From Bacteroidales bacterium (lineage in GTDB: Bacteria > Bacteroidota > Bacteroidia > Bacteroidales > Muribaculaceae), in the NCBI GenBank assembly GCA_019416285.1, contig DXXM01000008.1, positions 1 to 64,000 on the forward strand: DNA of 64,000 nt. The letters are read 5' to 3'. The notes beneath the pieces were generated by a model. That model did no database searches and was not told the DNA's origin. It worked only from the letters and a program-made list of their open reading frames with translations. Made by a program: the position numbers and the translations under genes. Positions 42,937 to 52,791 of the stretch are shown here, piece by piece (position 1 is the first letter of the stretch; every line of letters begins with the position of its first letter).

Positions 42937-43550
42937 ATGCGTCATATACTGTATATTTTGTTGCTGCTTCCTTTTGCCGGGAAAGCATGGGAGATCGATG
43001 ACGTACCGCCTGGGAGAATAGTCAGGTGGGGTATCAAGCCTTCGTTCAACATTAATATCCCTGGGGGCTGGACGTCAAAGGATGTGACAATCAGCTATGG
43101 AGGCGGAATCGGGGCCGTATGCAATATCTCCTGGCCGTCAAACTGGTACTTTGAGCCGGGTGTCTCGTTGGATGTTGACGGTATGAAGCTGAACACCGGC
43201 GATGAAACAGGCGGAGAGATGAGTCTGACCCGATGTTCCGTCTGACCGGCGGCTATCTGTTTGAAATAGCTGACCGATTGAATATAGCTCCGTTGGCCGG
43301 TGTGGAACTTTCTTATTTTTTCGGCAATCATGCTTCGGATGTGCCGGATGGTCTGACGGGGGATATGGATGATGTATGGAAACCGGTGAATCTTTCCTGT
43401 GGCGTCGGATTTGATATTGTCAGTGACAATATATCGGTCGGTATTATGGGGTATTTCGGACTGATAGACATGAAAAAGAGGAACTGTCCCGTCAGTTCCT
43501 CAGATTTGTTTGCCAACAGAGTAAAGGTCTCTGTGAAATATTATTTCTGA
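42937..43550 (+). pseudogene. Frameshifted outer membrane beta-barrel protein
   Basis: Frame one (42937-43245) starts with signal peptide MRHILYILLLLPFAGKAWEI and barrel strands (IRGIGAVCNIS..., NWYFEPGVSLDVDG). It stops at TGA 43243-43245. Frame two, from about 43206, continues the barrel without interruption (MFRLTGGYLFEIADRLNIAPLAGVELSYFFG) and ends in KVSVKYYF, a terminal Phe. A one-base change near 43206-43245 broke the gene; no homopolymer there. It may be real decay or an assembly error. Confidence 0.8.
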
Positions 43551-43561
43551 ATTCGGTCAGT

Positions 43562-45004
43562 TCATTCCCAGCACTCGGTTTCGGGGGCGAGTTCGGGGAT
43601 GGTGGAGGAGCGGTAGACGGGGTCGAGACCGCGGCGGCGCTGGTCGCGGTAGTCCTTGAGCAGACGCACGGCATATTTGCCGAGCATAAGTATGGCGGCG
43701 AGGTTGCAGAGGGTCATCAGTGCCATGGTGATGTCGGCGAAGCCCCACACGAGGTCGAGCGACACCACGGCTCCGGCATAGACAATGCCGCCGACAAGCA
43801 GGCGGTAGACGCGCACAGCCATGTCGCTGTTGCGGATAAAGCGGATGTTGGTCTCGCCGTAATAATAGTTGGCGATGATGCTTGTGAAGGCGAAAAAGAA
43901 GATGGCGATGCTGACGAATGTCGAACCGAATTCATGGCCTCCGCCGAAGCCCGCGTCGATTGCACGCTGTGTGAGCGCTATTCCGTCATGCCCCTCCATG
44001 AAAATCCCGCTGCAGAGGATAATAAAGGCTGTGGCCGTGCAGACGAGCAGCGTGTCGGTGTAGACGCCGAGGGTCTGTATGAGTCCCTGCTTGACCGGAT
44101 GGCTCACCGAAGCTGTGGCCGCGGCGTTTGGAGTGGAGCCCTCGCCCGCCTCGTTGCTGAACAGTCCGCGCTTGATACCCATCACCATCGCGGCGCCTAT
44201 CGTTCCGCCCATCGCCTCGTTGAAGCCGAAAGCGTTTTCGACAATCATGGCCATTACCTCGGGAAAACGGTGGATGTTGAGAATGATGATGACTATAGCC
44301 ATGAGTATATACGCTATGGCCATGACCGGCACCACGATTTCACTGAAACGCGATATGCGCTGGACGCCGCCCCATATCACGGCGAGGGTCAGGCCGCAGA
44401 GCACCCACGCCGTCAGTTCGCGGGGCACGGCGAAGGAGGTGGTGAGCGCCTCGGCTATGGTGTTTGACTGCACGGAGTTGAAGGCGAAGCCGAAAGTCAG
44501 GGTGATGAGCACGGCGAAAGTCACCGCCCACCAGCGCTTGTGGAGCCCTTTCAGAATATAGTAGGCCGGGCCGCCCATAAACGACTTCTCACCTTTGACC
44601 TTGAACAACTGGGCCAGTGTCGACTCCACGAAAGCGCTGGCCGCTCCGAGGATGGCTATGACCCACATCCAGAACACGGCTCCCGGCCCTCCGAAGGCTA
44701 TGGCCGTGGCTACTCCCGCAAGGTTGCCTGTGCCGACGCGCGAGGCTATCGACAGGGCGAAGGCCTGAAATGAGCTGATGCTTCCGTGGGCCGGGGCGTC
44801 GTTGGCGCGGCGGTCATTGTCGCGCTTGCCCGAGCGGATGAGCAGGCGACACATCTCGCCCATCATGCGGAACTGTACGCCGCGGGTGGTGATTGTGAAG
44901 AACACGGCGACGGCCAGCAGGACGGTCACCATCACATAGTCAGTCAGCACGCCGCTCACGGCGCTGACAATGCTTTCAAGTGTTGTAGAGTCGGGTGTAG
45001 TCAT
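43562..45004 (-). CDS. Sodium:alanine/glycine symporter (AgcS family)
   Basis: A 480-residue membrane transporter with about 10-11 spans. The family signature SRVGTGNLAGVATAIAFGGPGAVFWMWV (here S-R-V-G-T-G-N) occurs near residue 85-110, and ASAFVESTLAQLFK follows. NEAGEGSTPNAAATA is also conserved. It imports alanine or glycine with sodium. Confidence 0.94.
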   Translation of the reverse strand: MTTPDSTTLESIVSAVSGVLTDYVMVTVLLAVAVFFTITTRGVQFRMMGEMCRLLIRSGKRDNDRRANDAPAHGSISSFQAFALSIASRVGTGNLAGVATAIAFGGPGAVFWMWVIAILGAASAFVESTLAQLFKVKGEKSFMGGPAYYILKGLHKRWWAVTFAVLITLTFGFAFNSVQSNTIAEALTTSFAVPRELTAWVLCGLTLAVIWGGVQRISRFSEIVVPVMAIAYILMAIVIIILNIHRFPEVMAMIVENAFGFNEAMGGTIGAAMVMGIKRGLFSNEAGEGSTPNAAATASVSHPVKQGLIQTLGVYTDTLLVCTATAFIILCSGIFMEGHDGIALTQRAIDAGFGGGHEFGSTFVSIAIFFFAFTSIIANYYYGETNIRFIRNSDMAVRVYRLLVGGIVYAGAVVSLDLVWGFADITMALMTLCNLAAILMLGKYAVRLLKDYRDQRRRGLDPVYRSSTIPELAPETECWE

Positions 45005-45047
45005 ATCTCCGCAAAATTACAAAAAAATCTGATTGAAACGTGGCATA

Positions 45048-45154
45048 ACAAAACCGGAAGCCACATAGGAAAACAAAAGTTGTGATTCCGTGGTTCGGGA
45101 GAGTGTCCCGCCTTTCGGATAACTTTTGTTTTCCTATGTGGCTTCCGGTTCTGT
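45048..45154. repeat. 107-bp inverted repeat between pgm and agcS-type gene
   Basis: Arms 45048-45081 and 45121-45154 (34 nt) match with one mismatch, separated by a 39-nt loop. On the minus strand it follows pgm and could act as a terminator, since TTTTGTTATG follows the stem. The rest of 45005-45237 holds only a small GAACGTTCC-like copy near 45196. Confidence 0.75.
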
Positions 45155-45237
45155 CAGCTTCGGGTCATGAGCGGCGGGTGGCCGCTGCGGGCGCTTTCAA
45201 AAACGTTCCCGCGCCGGGCTGACGAAACGGTGTTCTA

Positions 45238-46983
45238 TCAGATACCGAGGTCTTTCTTGAGAGCTGCGATTTTCTCGTCGGCGAGCTTGCCGCAGTTGTC
45301 GTAGTCCTCCACTTTGGCCATGGGCACCTTGACTTCCATGTAGAACTTGATTTTGGGCTCTGTTCCGGAAGGACGGATAGAAATCTTTGAACCGTCCTCG
45401 GTGAAATACTGGAGCACGTTGGAAGTGCAGGGGAAGTCGAGCTTTTCAGCGGGTTTGCCGTCGGTGTGGATGAGGTCGAGGGTAGCATAGTCCTTGATGA
45501 CCTTGACGGGGCTGCCGGCGAGAGACTTGGGAGGATTCTCGCGGAATCCCTTCATCATGGCTTGGATTTCCTCGGCGCCGGTCTTGCCGGGACGTACCAC
45601 GGACACACCTACCTCATGGCTGAAACCATACTTCAGATAGATGTCGGCGAGCATTGCCTGGAAGTCCATGCCCTTGTCCTTGGCCCATGCGCAGGCCTCG
45701 GCCATGAGCGAGCAGGCCGACACTGCGTCCTTGTCGCGGACGAATGTCTCGGCGAGGAAGCCGTAGCTCTCTTCGCCGCCGCCGAGATAGCGGAGCACAT
45801 CCTCGTTGTCGCGCATCACGGCTGCAATCCACTTGAAGCCGGTGTAGCAGTCATAGAGGCGCACGTTCATGGCGTCGCAGATAGCCTTGATGGTCTCGGT
45901 GGTCACGATAGTCTTGACGGCGTATTCGTTGCCCTTGAGCAGACCGAGCTCCTTGTTGCGGGTGATGATGTAGTTGAGAAGAATCATCACAATCTGGTTG
46001 CCGTTGAGGAGCACATACTCGCCGCTGTTGTCGCGGATTACGCAGCCGATACGGTCGGCGTCGGGGTCAGATGCCATAACGATGTCGGCGTTGACCTCCT
46101 TGGCCTTGGCGATGGCCATAGCCATTGCTGAGGGAACCTCGGGGTTGGGCGATTCGACAGTGGGGAAGTCACCGCTGGGCACATCCTGCTCGGGAACATG
46201 GATGATGTTGGTGAAACCGAAGTTGCGGAGCGACTCGGGAATGAGCTCTACGCCTGTGCCGTGGATAGGAGTGTAGACAATCTTGAGGTCCTTGTGGCGC
46301 TCGATTACATCGGGGCTGAGCGAGAGACCCTTGATTTTCTCAAGATAGATTTTGTCGACGTCGGCGCCGACAATTTGGATTTTCGACTTGTCGCCGTCAA
46401 ACTTGATGTCCTCGCGTTTGATTTTGTTTACGTGGTCGATGATGTTGACGTCGTGGGGGGCGATAATCTGCGCGCCGTCCTCCCAGTATGCCTTGTAGCC
46501 GTTGTAGATTTTCGGGTTGTGAGAGGCAGTGATGTTCACACCGCTCTGGCAGCCAAAATGACGGATGGCAAAAGAGAGTTCCGGAGTGGGACGGAAGCTG
46601 TCGAAAAGATATACCTTGATGCCGTTGGCCGAGAAGATGTCGGCAACGATTTCAGCGAACTTGCGCGAATTGTTGCGGACGTCGTGACCCACAGCCACAC
46701 TTATTTCGGGAAGATCCTTGAAATTCTCCTTGAGGTAGTTGGCGAGACCCTGAGTGGCGGCGCCTACGGTGTAGATGTTCATGCGGTTTGTACCTGCGCC
46801 CATGATGCCGCGCAGACCGCCTGTTCCGAATTCGAGGTCCTTGTAGAAACTTTCGATAAGCTCGGTCTTGTCGTCAGCGTCGAGCATACGTTTCACTTCC
46901 TTGCGGGTTTCTTCGTCGTAACCTTCGCCGAGCCACACCTGAGCTTTGGCGGTCACTTCTTTAAGCAGTTGTTCGTTTTCCAT
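45238..46983 (-). CDS. Phosphoglucomutase/phosphomannomutase
   Basis: A 581-residue phosphohexose mutase. The phosphoserine loop is NITASHNPKIYNGYK; the Mg loop DPDADRIGC, the sugar-binding GGGEESYGFL and the C-terminal RPSGTEPKIKFY are all intact. ATG 46983 is chosen over an in-frame TTG at 47013. It interconverts hexose-1- and hexose-6-phosphate for glycogen and surface glycan precursors. Confidence 0.95.
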   Translation of the reverse strand: MENEQLLKEVTAKAQVWLGEGYDEETRKEVKRMLDADDKTELIESFYKDLEFGTGGLRGIMGAGTNRMNIYTVGAATQGLANYLKENFKDLPEISVAVGHDVRNNSRKFAEIVADIFSANGIKVYLFDSFRPTPELSFAIRHFGCQSGVNITASHNPKIYNGYKAYWEDGAQIIAPHDVNIIDHVNKIKREDIKFDGDKSKIQIVGADVDKIYLEKIKGLSLSPDVIERHKDLKIVYTPIHGTGVELIPESLRNFGFTNIIHVPEQDVPSGDFPTVESPNPEVPSAMAMAIAKAKEVNADIVMASDPDADRIGCVIRDNSGEYVLLNGNQIVMILLNYIITRNKELGLLKGNEYAVKTIVTTETIKAICDAMNVRLYDCYTGFKWIAAVMRDNEDVLRYLGGGEESYGFLAETFVRDKDAVSACSLMAEACAWAKDKGMDFQAMLADIYLKYGFSHEVGVSVVRPGKTGAEEIQAMMKGFRENPPKSLAGSPVKVIKDYATLDLIHTDGKPAEKLDFPCTSNVLQYFTEDGSKISIRPSGTEPKIKFYMEVKVPMAKVEDYDNCGKLADEKIAALKKDLGI

Positions 46984-47102
46984 ATATATTTTAGGGGTTA
47001 ATATTGTCGTCAATAATATTATCAGGGGGCTAAATTTGTCTTTCTTTCTCCGCCGTGCGGAGCTATGGTATCAGTCTTGTAAATTTAGAATTGTGATTAA
47101 GG

Positions 47103-47133
47103 CAAATTTACGGCCTTTTATGGAAATAACAAA
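47103..47133 (-). promoter_or_regulatory. Promoter of the phosphohexomutase gene
   Basis: Minus strand TTTG (47133-47130), 19 bp, TAAATTTG (47110-47103), about 120 bp before the ATG. Confidence 0.7.
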
Positions 47134-47301
47134 AAAAACGCAGAAAAAATGTCGGACTGTAAACTAAAATAAGTTAAGAGTTGTTGTAGTTCAAGAGTAA
47201 TTTGTGAAATAGACTGTAGCCTCTAAGCCGGGGGCTGCAGTCGGCACGCAACCGTAATAAATTTTTTCAAGATCAGGCCTGTGGCCGCCAAAAGCTAATT
47301 T

Positions 47302-47580
47302 ATGGAAAGTAAAAAAGAACTTTCGCTGACCCTTCTCGTATTTCTTTCAACTTTCGGCTCAATAGCCGTTATGTCTCCCTCATCCACGTCCGACACCCGT
47401 CAGGACATGGCCGTAGCTTCCTCTTCACGGGTTTCAACCGTAGTGAAAAACACCACAGGGGTCTCCGCCGCTCACAGCCACATACTCCGTCCGTTCCTGA
47501 AATCCGAACTTGAGGCCGACATCCACACCCTGCATTTCGCACAGGCCTCGGTGCAGCCCGATTTCACTCCGTTGCGCTGA
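47302..47580 (+). CDS. Hypothetical small protein
   Basis: 92 codons with a hydrophobic N-terminal segment (LSLTLLVFLSTFGSIAVM), a Ser/Thr-rich middle and no recognised domain. It has no clear promoter and sits between divergent neighbours, so it may be a chance open frame. Confidence 0.35.
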   Translation: MESKKELSLTLLVFLSTFGSIAVMSPSSTSDTRQDMAVASSSRVSTVVKNTTGVSAAHSHILRPFLKSELEADIHTLHFAQASVQPDFTPLR

Positions 47581-47630
47581 TTTTCTCCCCACATTATAAT
47601 ATAATATATTAAGCGACGGCGTTGATTTGA

Positions 47631-47706
47631 GTAGGGGACGTTTTTTAAAACGTCCACATCCGCCGGGCGGATTGTTAAAACGTCCACACCCGCCGGGCTG
47701 ATTGCC
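47631..47706. repeat. GGACGTTTT-family repeat with a 30-bp tandem duplication
   Basis: The left palindrome (GTAGGGGACGTTTT, 47631-47644, with AAAACGTCCAC from 47647) is followed by two near-identical 30-bp units (47647-47676, 47677-47706: AAAACGTCCACAtCCGCCGG type), then a degenerate inverted copy (CGGATGTGGATGCGTTGAAA) to about 47729. Shares its core with the element at 42.7 kb. Confidence 0.7.
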
Positions 47707-47754
47707 TGCGGATGTGGATGCGTTGAAAAGCTGTTCAGGCCACGCTGACGCCCG

Positions 47755-48282
47755 TCAGCTGATTTTGCCGTTGCGGTCGATATGGAGCGTGACGGTCACA
47801 CGTCCGTCTGCCCGGCTGACGGTGCGGTTACGGTATGTGACCTCCTCGACGGTGAGTGTGCCACCCGCGGCGGCAGGCGGACGGTTGGCCACGAAGCGGA
47901 GTCCGCATTTCAGCTCGATTTTCTCCTTGCGGATGTGCAGGGTGATTTTCGATATTCCGTTTGCCTCCCTGCGGTCCTGAGTCCACCTCATCTCATTGCG
48001 GTCGGGGCGCTCCGCCTTGAAAAGAATGTAGTGGTGTCCTCCCGACTGCCTGACGTCGAAAGCGAGTTTCGAGTGTGAACCGGCGCCTTCGACCGAGATG
48101 CCGTCGACAAAATTTCTGTCGGTCAGCAGGCTCCTGCCGTCGGCTCCGATACACTCTACAGCGATTTCACATGACTCGTTTGTCGCCTCCATGGGGGCAT
48201 ACTCCTCCTTGCTGCACGACGGCAAAAGCAGCGCCGACAGCAGCAACGCGGCTGCTCCGGCCTTTCTGATGATTCTGTTCAT
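47755..48282 (-). CDS. Small lipoprotein, last gene of TonB-receptor operon
   Basis: A 175-residue lipoprotein (lipobox LLLPSC, then SKEEY). The rest is beta-rich (VDGISVEGAGSHSKLAFDVRQSGGHHYILFKAER) with no recognised domain. ATG 48282 has a good signal peptide; longer versions lack one. It is 68 bp downstream of the DUF4249 gene on the same strand and probably part of the same uptake unit. Confidence 0.7.
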   Translation of the reverse strand: MNRIIRKAGAAALLLSALLLPSCSKEEYAPMEATNESCEIAVECIGADGRSLLTDRNFVDGISVEGAGSHSKLAFDVRQSGGHHYILFKAERPDRNEMRWTQDRREANGISKITLHIRKEKIELKCGLRFVANRPPAAAGGTLTVEEVTYRNRTVSRADGRVTVTLHIDRNGKIS

Positions 48283-48350
48283 AATGATTTTTGGATTGGG
48301 TTGGTTGATGGTTGAAACTATGATCTGTTGATTGCTATCGTTCAGCGGGA

Positions 48351-49358
48351 TTATTTCTCCATGTTTGCATTTTCGAGCCATTCTGTCTCGCAGAGGTTGC
48401 AGGCGCCGAGGAAGCCGAAGCCGTTTTCGATGTTGGAATAGTGGCTGCGGATGGGTGCGAGGCCACCTTTGCCGAGCTCGTTGTTTTCGATGTCGTTGAC
48501 CGATTTCAGATAGGCGTAGAGCTCGGGCGATAGGCGGTAAAGACATATTTTATATGTAAAGAGGGTCTTTGTAAACAACAGCCCGTTATCGGAGTAGGAA
48601 TCGCTCCGATAGTCGGTGTTGACTCTCAGGGTATATTCCTGTCCCGACACTTTTTCGTCGCTCCAGATAAAGAGATTGCCGTAATAATTATAATCGAAGT
48701 CGAAGGTGGCGTCAAGTCCCACCTTGTTGTTGAGCAGCGGTTCGCCTGAAACGTCGAGTGAATGTAAATATACTTCGCTACGCTCCGAATAGCTCCACTT
48801 GTCATCTGCCGGATTATAGAGTCTGGAATAATATGATTCCTTTTCGATGACACGTATGCCGTAGTAGTCGTCGGTCGAGGCGTCGTCGCGGAATGTCACT
48901 CTGAACTGGAGCATATCGCCCCACTCGTTGGCCGTGCGGCCCAATGTCACCCCGACAAGCGGGAATTTCTCCGGCACCGTCGAGGCGGATGTCACCGGCG
49001 TGAGGCCCGGCACCTCGGCTGTGATGCCGATACGGTCGCCGGTTTTCAGGCTTTTCACCACGTAATATGACTGTTCAGGCACCATTCCGACAGCTTCATC
49101 CGTCCAGCGCACTGTCTGCTTCTCGCCGTTGACAGTGAAATCGACGTAAGCGTCCGCGATTCCCTGTGGGGGCACACCGGCGGCGGTGACCGGCACGGTT
49201 TTCGATAGCTGGATGACGGTGGTGTCGCATCCCGCGGCAGGCATGCAGTAGATTACCAGTTTCTCTTCGGGGTCCAGGCCCTCGAGGTCAAAATATGATT
49301 CGCATGAAGTCAGTGTGAGGATGGAGAGCGCGATTGATATGAGTCCGTACTGTTTCAT
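48351..49358 (-). CDS. DUF4249 family lipoprotein
   Basis: A 335-residue lipoprotein (lipobox LTLTSC, then ESYFDLEG). The continuation LVIYCMPAAGCDTTVIQLSKTVPV and the middle YYGIRVIEKESYYSR match DUF4249, which regularly follows carboxypeptidase-regulatory-like TonB receptors and may act as their surface partner. The stop-start gap to the receptor is 17 bp. Confidence 0.86.
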   Translation of the reverse strand: MKQYGLISIALSILTLTSCESYFDLEGLDPEEKLVIYCMPAAGCDTTVIQLSKTVPVTAAGVPPQGIADAYVDFTVNGEKQTVRWTDEAVGMVPEQSYYVVKSLKTGDRIGITAEVPGLTPVTSASTVPEKFPLVGVTLGRTANEWGDMLQFRVTFRDDASTDDYYGIRVIEKESYYSRLYNPADDKWSYSERSEVYLHSLDVSGEPLLNNKVGLDATFDFDYNYYGNLFIWSDEKVSGQEYTLRVNTDYRSDSYSDNGLLFTKTLFTYKICLYRLSPELYAYLKSVNDIENNELGKGGLAPIRSHYSNIENGFGFLGACNLCETEWLENANMEK

Positions 49359-49375
49359 CGGTGTTGCGGGATTTG

Positions 49376-51985
49376 TCAGAATTTGTATGTATAACTGAAC
49401 GAGGGGATAATCGGAAAGACGGCTGTCGACTTGGCGCGGAAGGTGCCGTCGGGCATCATCTCTACTTTAGCCAGGAAGGGATTCATGCGGCAATAGGCGT
49501 TGTAAATGCTTATGTTCCATATCCGCTCGTTGCCCTTGCGTGTCGTCTTGCGGAAGTTGATTCCGAGGTCGAGACGGTGGTAGGCGGGGAGAGAGATGTT
49601 GTTGGGTTTCTCGTAAATCCAGTGATAGTCGTTGATGTAAGACGGATTGTGGATTATTCCCGGAGCGGGAAGCTCGGGGGCGATTGCAAGCTGCTGCGGC
49701 ACGGTCATGTGGTTGCCGCTGTGGAATGTCCACGCCGCGTATGCGTCTATGCCCGGGCGGATTTTATAGGTCAGGTTGAGGTTCAGTTTGTGGCGGTTGT
49801 CGAACTTCTCAGGATACCATCCCTTGTGGAAACTGGGAAACCGGCGCTCGTTCCACGAAAGGGTATAGGCGGCGGTGAGGCTCAGGCGCTCGTTGCCGTA
49901 GGCGGCTTCGAGTTCGACTCCGTAGGCACGTCCCCGTCCGCGCCTCACGTGCTTTTCCCAGTCGTCGTAGGGTGGCGTGAGCGAAGTGCCGCCGTCATAC
50001 TCGATGAGCCTTCCGAGAGTCTTGTAGTAGCCTTCGGCGCTGAGCCGTATGCCCCGCGGGAGCATCAGGTAGACTCCGGCGGCATACTGGTCGGACCAGG
50101 AGGGGGCGACTTTGGCGGTCGAGGGCACCCAGTAGTCGGTGGGGAGGTTGAGATATGAGTTCGAGAGCTGGTGCATGTATTGGCTCATGCGGGTGTAGGA
50201 GGCCTTGAGCGTCACGCGGTCCGAAGCCTGATAGCGGATGGCCGCACGCGGCTGGAGCGAGGCGTAGGTCTTGTTCGGAATGTTGAACAGCGTGAAGTGC
50301 GCGCCGAGATTCAGGCGCCACTGCTCTCCGAGTGCAATGTTATCCTCGGCGTAGACGGAGAGTTCATGCCCTTTGAGGGAATGGTAGATCTGCCGCGCCA
50401 CGGTGTCCATGTTCACTCCGTCGCCTGCAAAATTGTTTGACGCATAGCTCTGCGGCTTGAAGAAGTGCATCAGATAGTTGGCTCCCGTGCGGATATGGTG
50501 GGTCTGTCCGGGACGGTAGTCGAATTCCATGCGGGCGCCGAAGTCGTTGATGGTGGCGCGGCTGCGGTTTGAGGTGTTGGTCACGCCTGCGAGGGTCTTG
50601 TCGGCATCGTTGTAGACATTGTATCTCTCGAGATAGTCCTGATGGGAGCGGTTGTAGGTATAGATGGCTGTGAAAACCGAGTAGAGTTTGGGCGAGAACT
50701 GGTATTTCCAGTTGAGCGCCGCGGTGGTGTTGCCCCAGCGGAGATTGATTTTGGTGATGTCGCTGTAATATTCACCGGAAATGTCCTTGACCTTGTCATT
50801 TGTGCGGAAAGCGTCGTTGCCGGAATAGAAATTGATGTCGGCGCGGCTTCTCTCCGAAAAGATATGGGTGATTTTGGCGTTGATGTCGTGGAAGGCATAG
50901 CGCATGGTGATGTGTTCGTCGTTGTGGCTGCTGTTGTAGAGGGCGAAACCGGGTATGGTGAGCAGGTCGAGCCATGTTCGGCGTATGCCGAAGTTGAACG
51001 AGGTGCGGTTTTTGACAATCGGGCCTTCGAGCTGGATGCGTCCGTCGATGAGGCCTATGCTGAACGAACCGTGATACTCACTCATGTTGCCGTCCTTGGT
51101 GCGCACGTCGACCACCGACGAGAGGCGTCCGCCGTAGCGCGCCGGGAAACCGCTCTTGTAGAAGTCGATGTTTTTGATTACGTCGGTGTTGAAGGCCGAA
51201 AAGAGGCCGCCCAGGTGGTTGACCTGATAGAGCGGAGTGCCGTCGAGCATGAAAAGATTCTCGTCGTTGCCGCCGCCGTGGACGTAGAGACCCGAAATGA
51301 GCTCCGTGCCCGCAGCCACACCGGAAAGATTCTGTATGATTTTCACTACGTCGGGCGAGCTCATGAGGGCATATTCGCGGTTGAGGTCTTTGGCCGTCAG
51401 TGAGATTTTGCCGGTCTGGGTGGTGGAGAGGGGCGAGTTGAGGTCGGCGGTCACCACCACCTCCTCAAGTTCGGTTGTCGGGGCGAGTGTGACATCCTGC
51501 GTCATGTTGCCGCGGAGGTATATCTCCTCCACTTTCTCCCCGCAGCCGAATGATGAGAATCTGACCGAGTGGCGCCCTTCGGGGAGAGTCAGCGAGTAGT
51601 GGCCGTGTTCGTTGGTGAGCGTTCCGCTTTTTGTTCCGAGGTCGAAAACCGTCGCGTTGATGGCTGTCTCGCCGTTGTCCTCGTAGACATAGCCGCTGAG
51701 GGTGTATTTCTTTACCGGGATGATGACCACATAGTTGCCGTTGCGCTCCCATTTCAGCCCCGTGCCGCTGAAGAGTTCGCGCAGGCTGCTCTCGAGGTCG
51801 TCGGCCGTTTTTCCGGAGTAGGGCATATTGAGTCTGACGGATGAGTCATACACGAACCTGACGCCATATTTCTGCCGGATGTTTTCCATCTGTTGGCGCA
51901 CGGTGATGCCTGAGTGTGAATTTTCGGCGCGGAGGCCGGATGAGAGGAGGCCGAGGAGCATTGAAATCAGTATCAGTCTTTTCAT
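49376..51985 (-). CDS. TonB-dependent receptor with STN domain
   Basis: An 869-residue outer membrane receptor. Residues 21-115 hold the STN (secretin/TonB N-terminal) domain (VRFVYDSSVRLN...), which contacts FecR; 115-185 a carboxypeptidase-regulatory-like beta domain (YTLSGYVYEDNGETAINATVFDLG); about 195-315 the plug; the rest the barrel with terminal KF. The STN plus FecI/FecR upstream gives a classic surface-signalling system. The ligand is unknown. Confidence 0.93.
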   Translation of the reverse strand: MKRLILISMLLGLLSSGLRAENSHSGITVRQQMENIRQKYGVRFVYDSSVRLNMPYSGKTADDLESSLRELFSGTGLKWERNGNYVVIIPVKKYTLSGYVYEDNGETAINATVFDLGTKSGTLTNEHGHYSLTLPEGRHSVRFSSFGCGEKVEEIYLRGNMTQDVTLAPTTELEEVVVTADLNSPLSTTQTGKISLTAKDLNREYALMSSPDVVKIIQNLSGVAAGTELISGLYVHGGGNDENLFMLDGTPLYQVNHLGGLFSAFNTDVIKNIDFYKSGFPARYGGRLSSVVDVRTKDGNMSEYHGSFSIGLIDGRIQLEGPIVKNRTSFNFGIRRTWLDLLTIPGFALYNSSHNDEHITMRYAFHDINAKITHIFSERSRADINFYSGNDAFRTNDKVKDISGEYYSDITKINLRWGNTTAALNWKYQFSPKLYSVFTAIYTYNRSHQDYLERYNVYNDADKTLAGVTNTSNRSRATINDFGARMEFDYRPGQTHHIRTGANYLMHFFKPQSYASNNFAGDGVNMDTVARQIYHSLKGHELSVYAEDNIALGEQWRLNLGAHFTLFNIPNKTYASLQPRAAIRYQASDRVTLKASYTRMSQYMHQLSNSYLNLPTDYWVPSTAKVAPSWSDQYAAGVYLMLPRGIRLSAEGYYKTLGRLIEYDGGTSLTPPYDDWEKHVRRGRGRAYGVELEAAYGNERLSLTAAYTLSWNERRFPSFHKGWYPEKFDNRHKLNLNLTYKIRPGIDAYAAWTFHSGNHMTVPQQLAIAPELPAPGIIHNPSYINDYHWIYEKPNNISLPAYHRLDLGINFRKTTRKGNERIWNISIYNAYCRMNPFLAKVEMMPDGTFRAKSTAVFPIIPSFSYTYKF

Positions 51986-52791
51986 CGCTGTTTCTTTACG
52001 ATTTTCACATCAAGTGATTTTTCAATTACCATTATTATTTCGTCCAGGTCGGCCGTGTCGAACTCTGCCGTCAGCCTCTTGTCGGGTGTGGCGCAGGTGA
52101 GGGTTACGTTGAAATGGTCGGAAAGCTCACGGAGCACTTCGGCGAGCGGTGCGTTGTCGTAGACAAACCTGTGCGGAGTAGCCGCGGCGTTCTCTGTAGC
52201 GGTCTTTTCATCAAGCACGGGCGTAGAGTTGTCGGCGAGAAGATATGCGCTCATGCCTCGGGTAAGCACAAGTCCCTCTTTCTCGCCCGAGGCGGTGAAG
52301 AGCACCTTGCCGGAGGTGACTTCCACGGCTATCGAGTCGGCATTGTATTCGTCGACCGTGAACTGCGTACCGAGCACCCTCACCGCCGCACGTGATGTGC
52401 TTGCCGTGAATGGCGCTTCGGGATTGCGGGTCACGTGGAAAGTGACTTTGCCACGCATGTCGACGCGGCGCGCGTCTTTTCCGAAGTCCGAGGGATTATA
52501 GGAGAGTGAAGAATGAGGATAGAGAGTGACCTGCGAACTGTCGGGGAGGGTGTAGACCGCGCTCCGGTCTGCCGCGTAGAGCACCACCGGTTGTATCGGA
52601 CGCCCGATGAGGAAGTAGGCGGCGGTGACGAGCACGACAACGGCTGCTGCGCCTGCTGCGGCATAACGCCACCATGAGCGGAGAATCCTGGGATGGGTTT
52701 CCTTGTATTCGCGGATTGCCCGGCGAGTGTCAAACACTCCCGGGGTGTAATGCCTGAGCACAAATCTCAGATGTCTGTTTTCTCTGTCCAT
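51982..52791 (-). CDS. FecR-type anti-sigma factor
   Basis: A 269-residue protein with a short cytosolic N-end, one membrane span (about 43-63) and a FecR domain (VDMRGKVTFHVTRNPEAPFTAS, VLGTQFTVDEYNADSIAVEVTSGKVLF), ending in DUF4974 (NAPLAEVLRELSDHFNVTLTC). ATG 52791 is preferred over GTG 52809. It shares ATGA with the receptor's start. Confidence 0.92.
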   Translation of the reverse strand: MDRENRHLRFVLRHYTPGVFDTRRAIREYKETHPRILRSWWRYAAAGAAAVVVLVTAAYFLIGRPIQPVVLYAADRSAVYTLPDSSQVTLYPHSSLSYNPSDFGKDARRVDMRGKVTFHVTRNPEAPFTASTSRAAVRVLGTQFTVDEYNADSIAVEVTSGKVLFTASGEKEGLVLTRGMSAYLLADNSTPVLDEKTATENAAATPHRFVYDNAPLAEVLRELSDHFNVTLTCATPDKRLTAEFDTADLDEIIMVIEKSLDVKIVKKQR

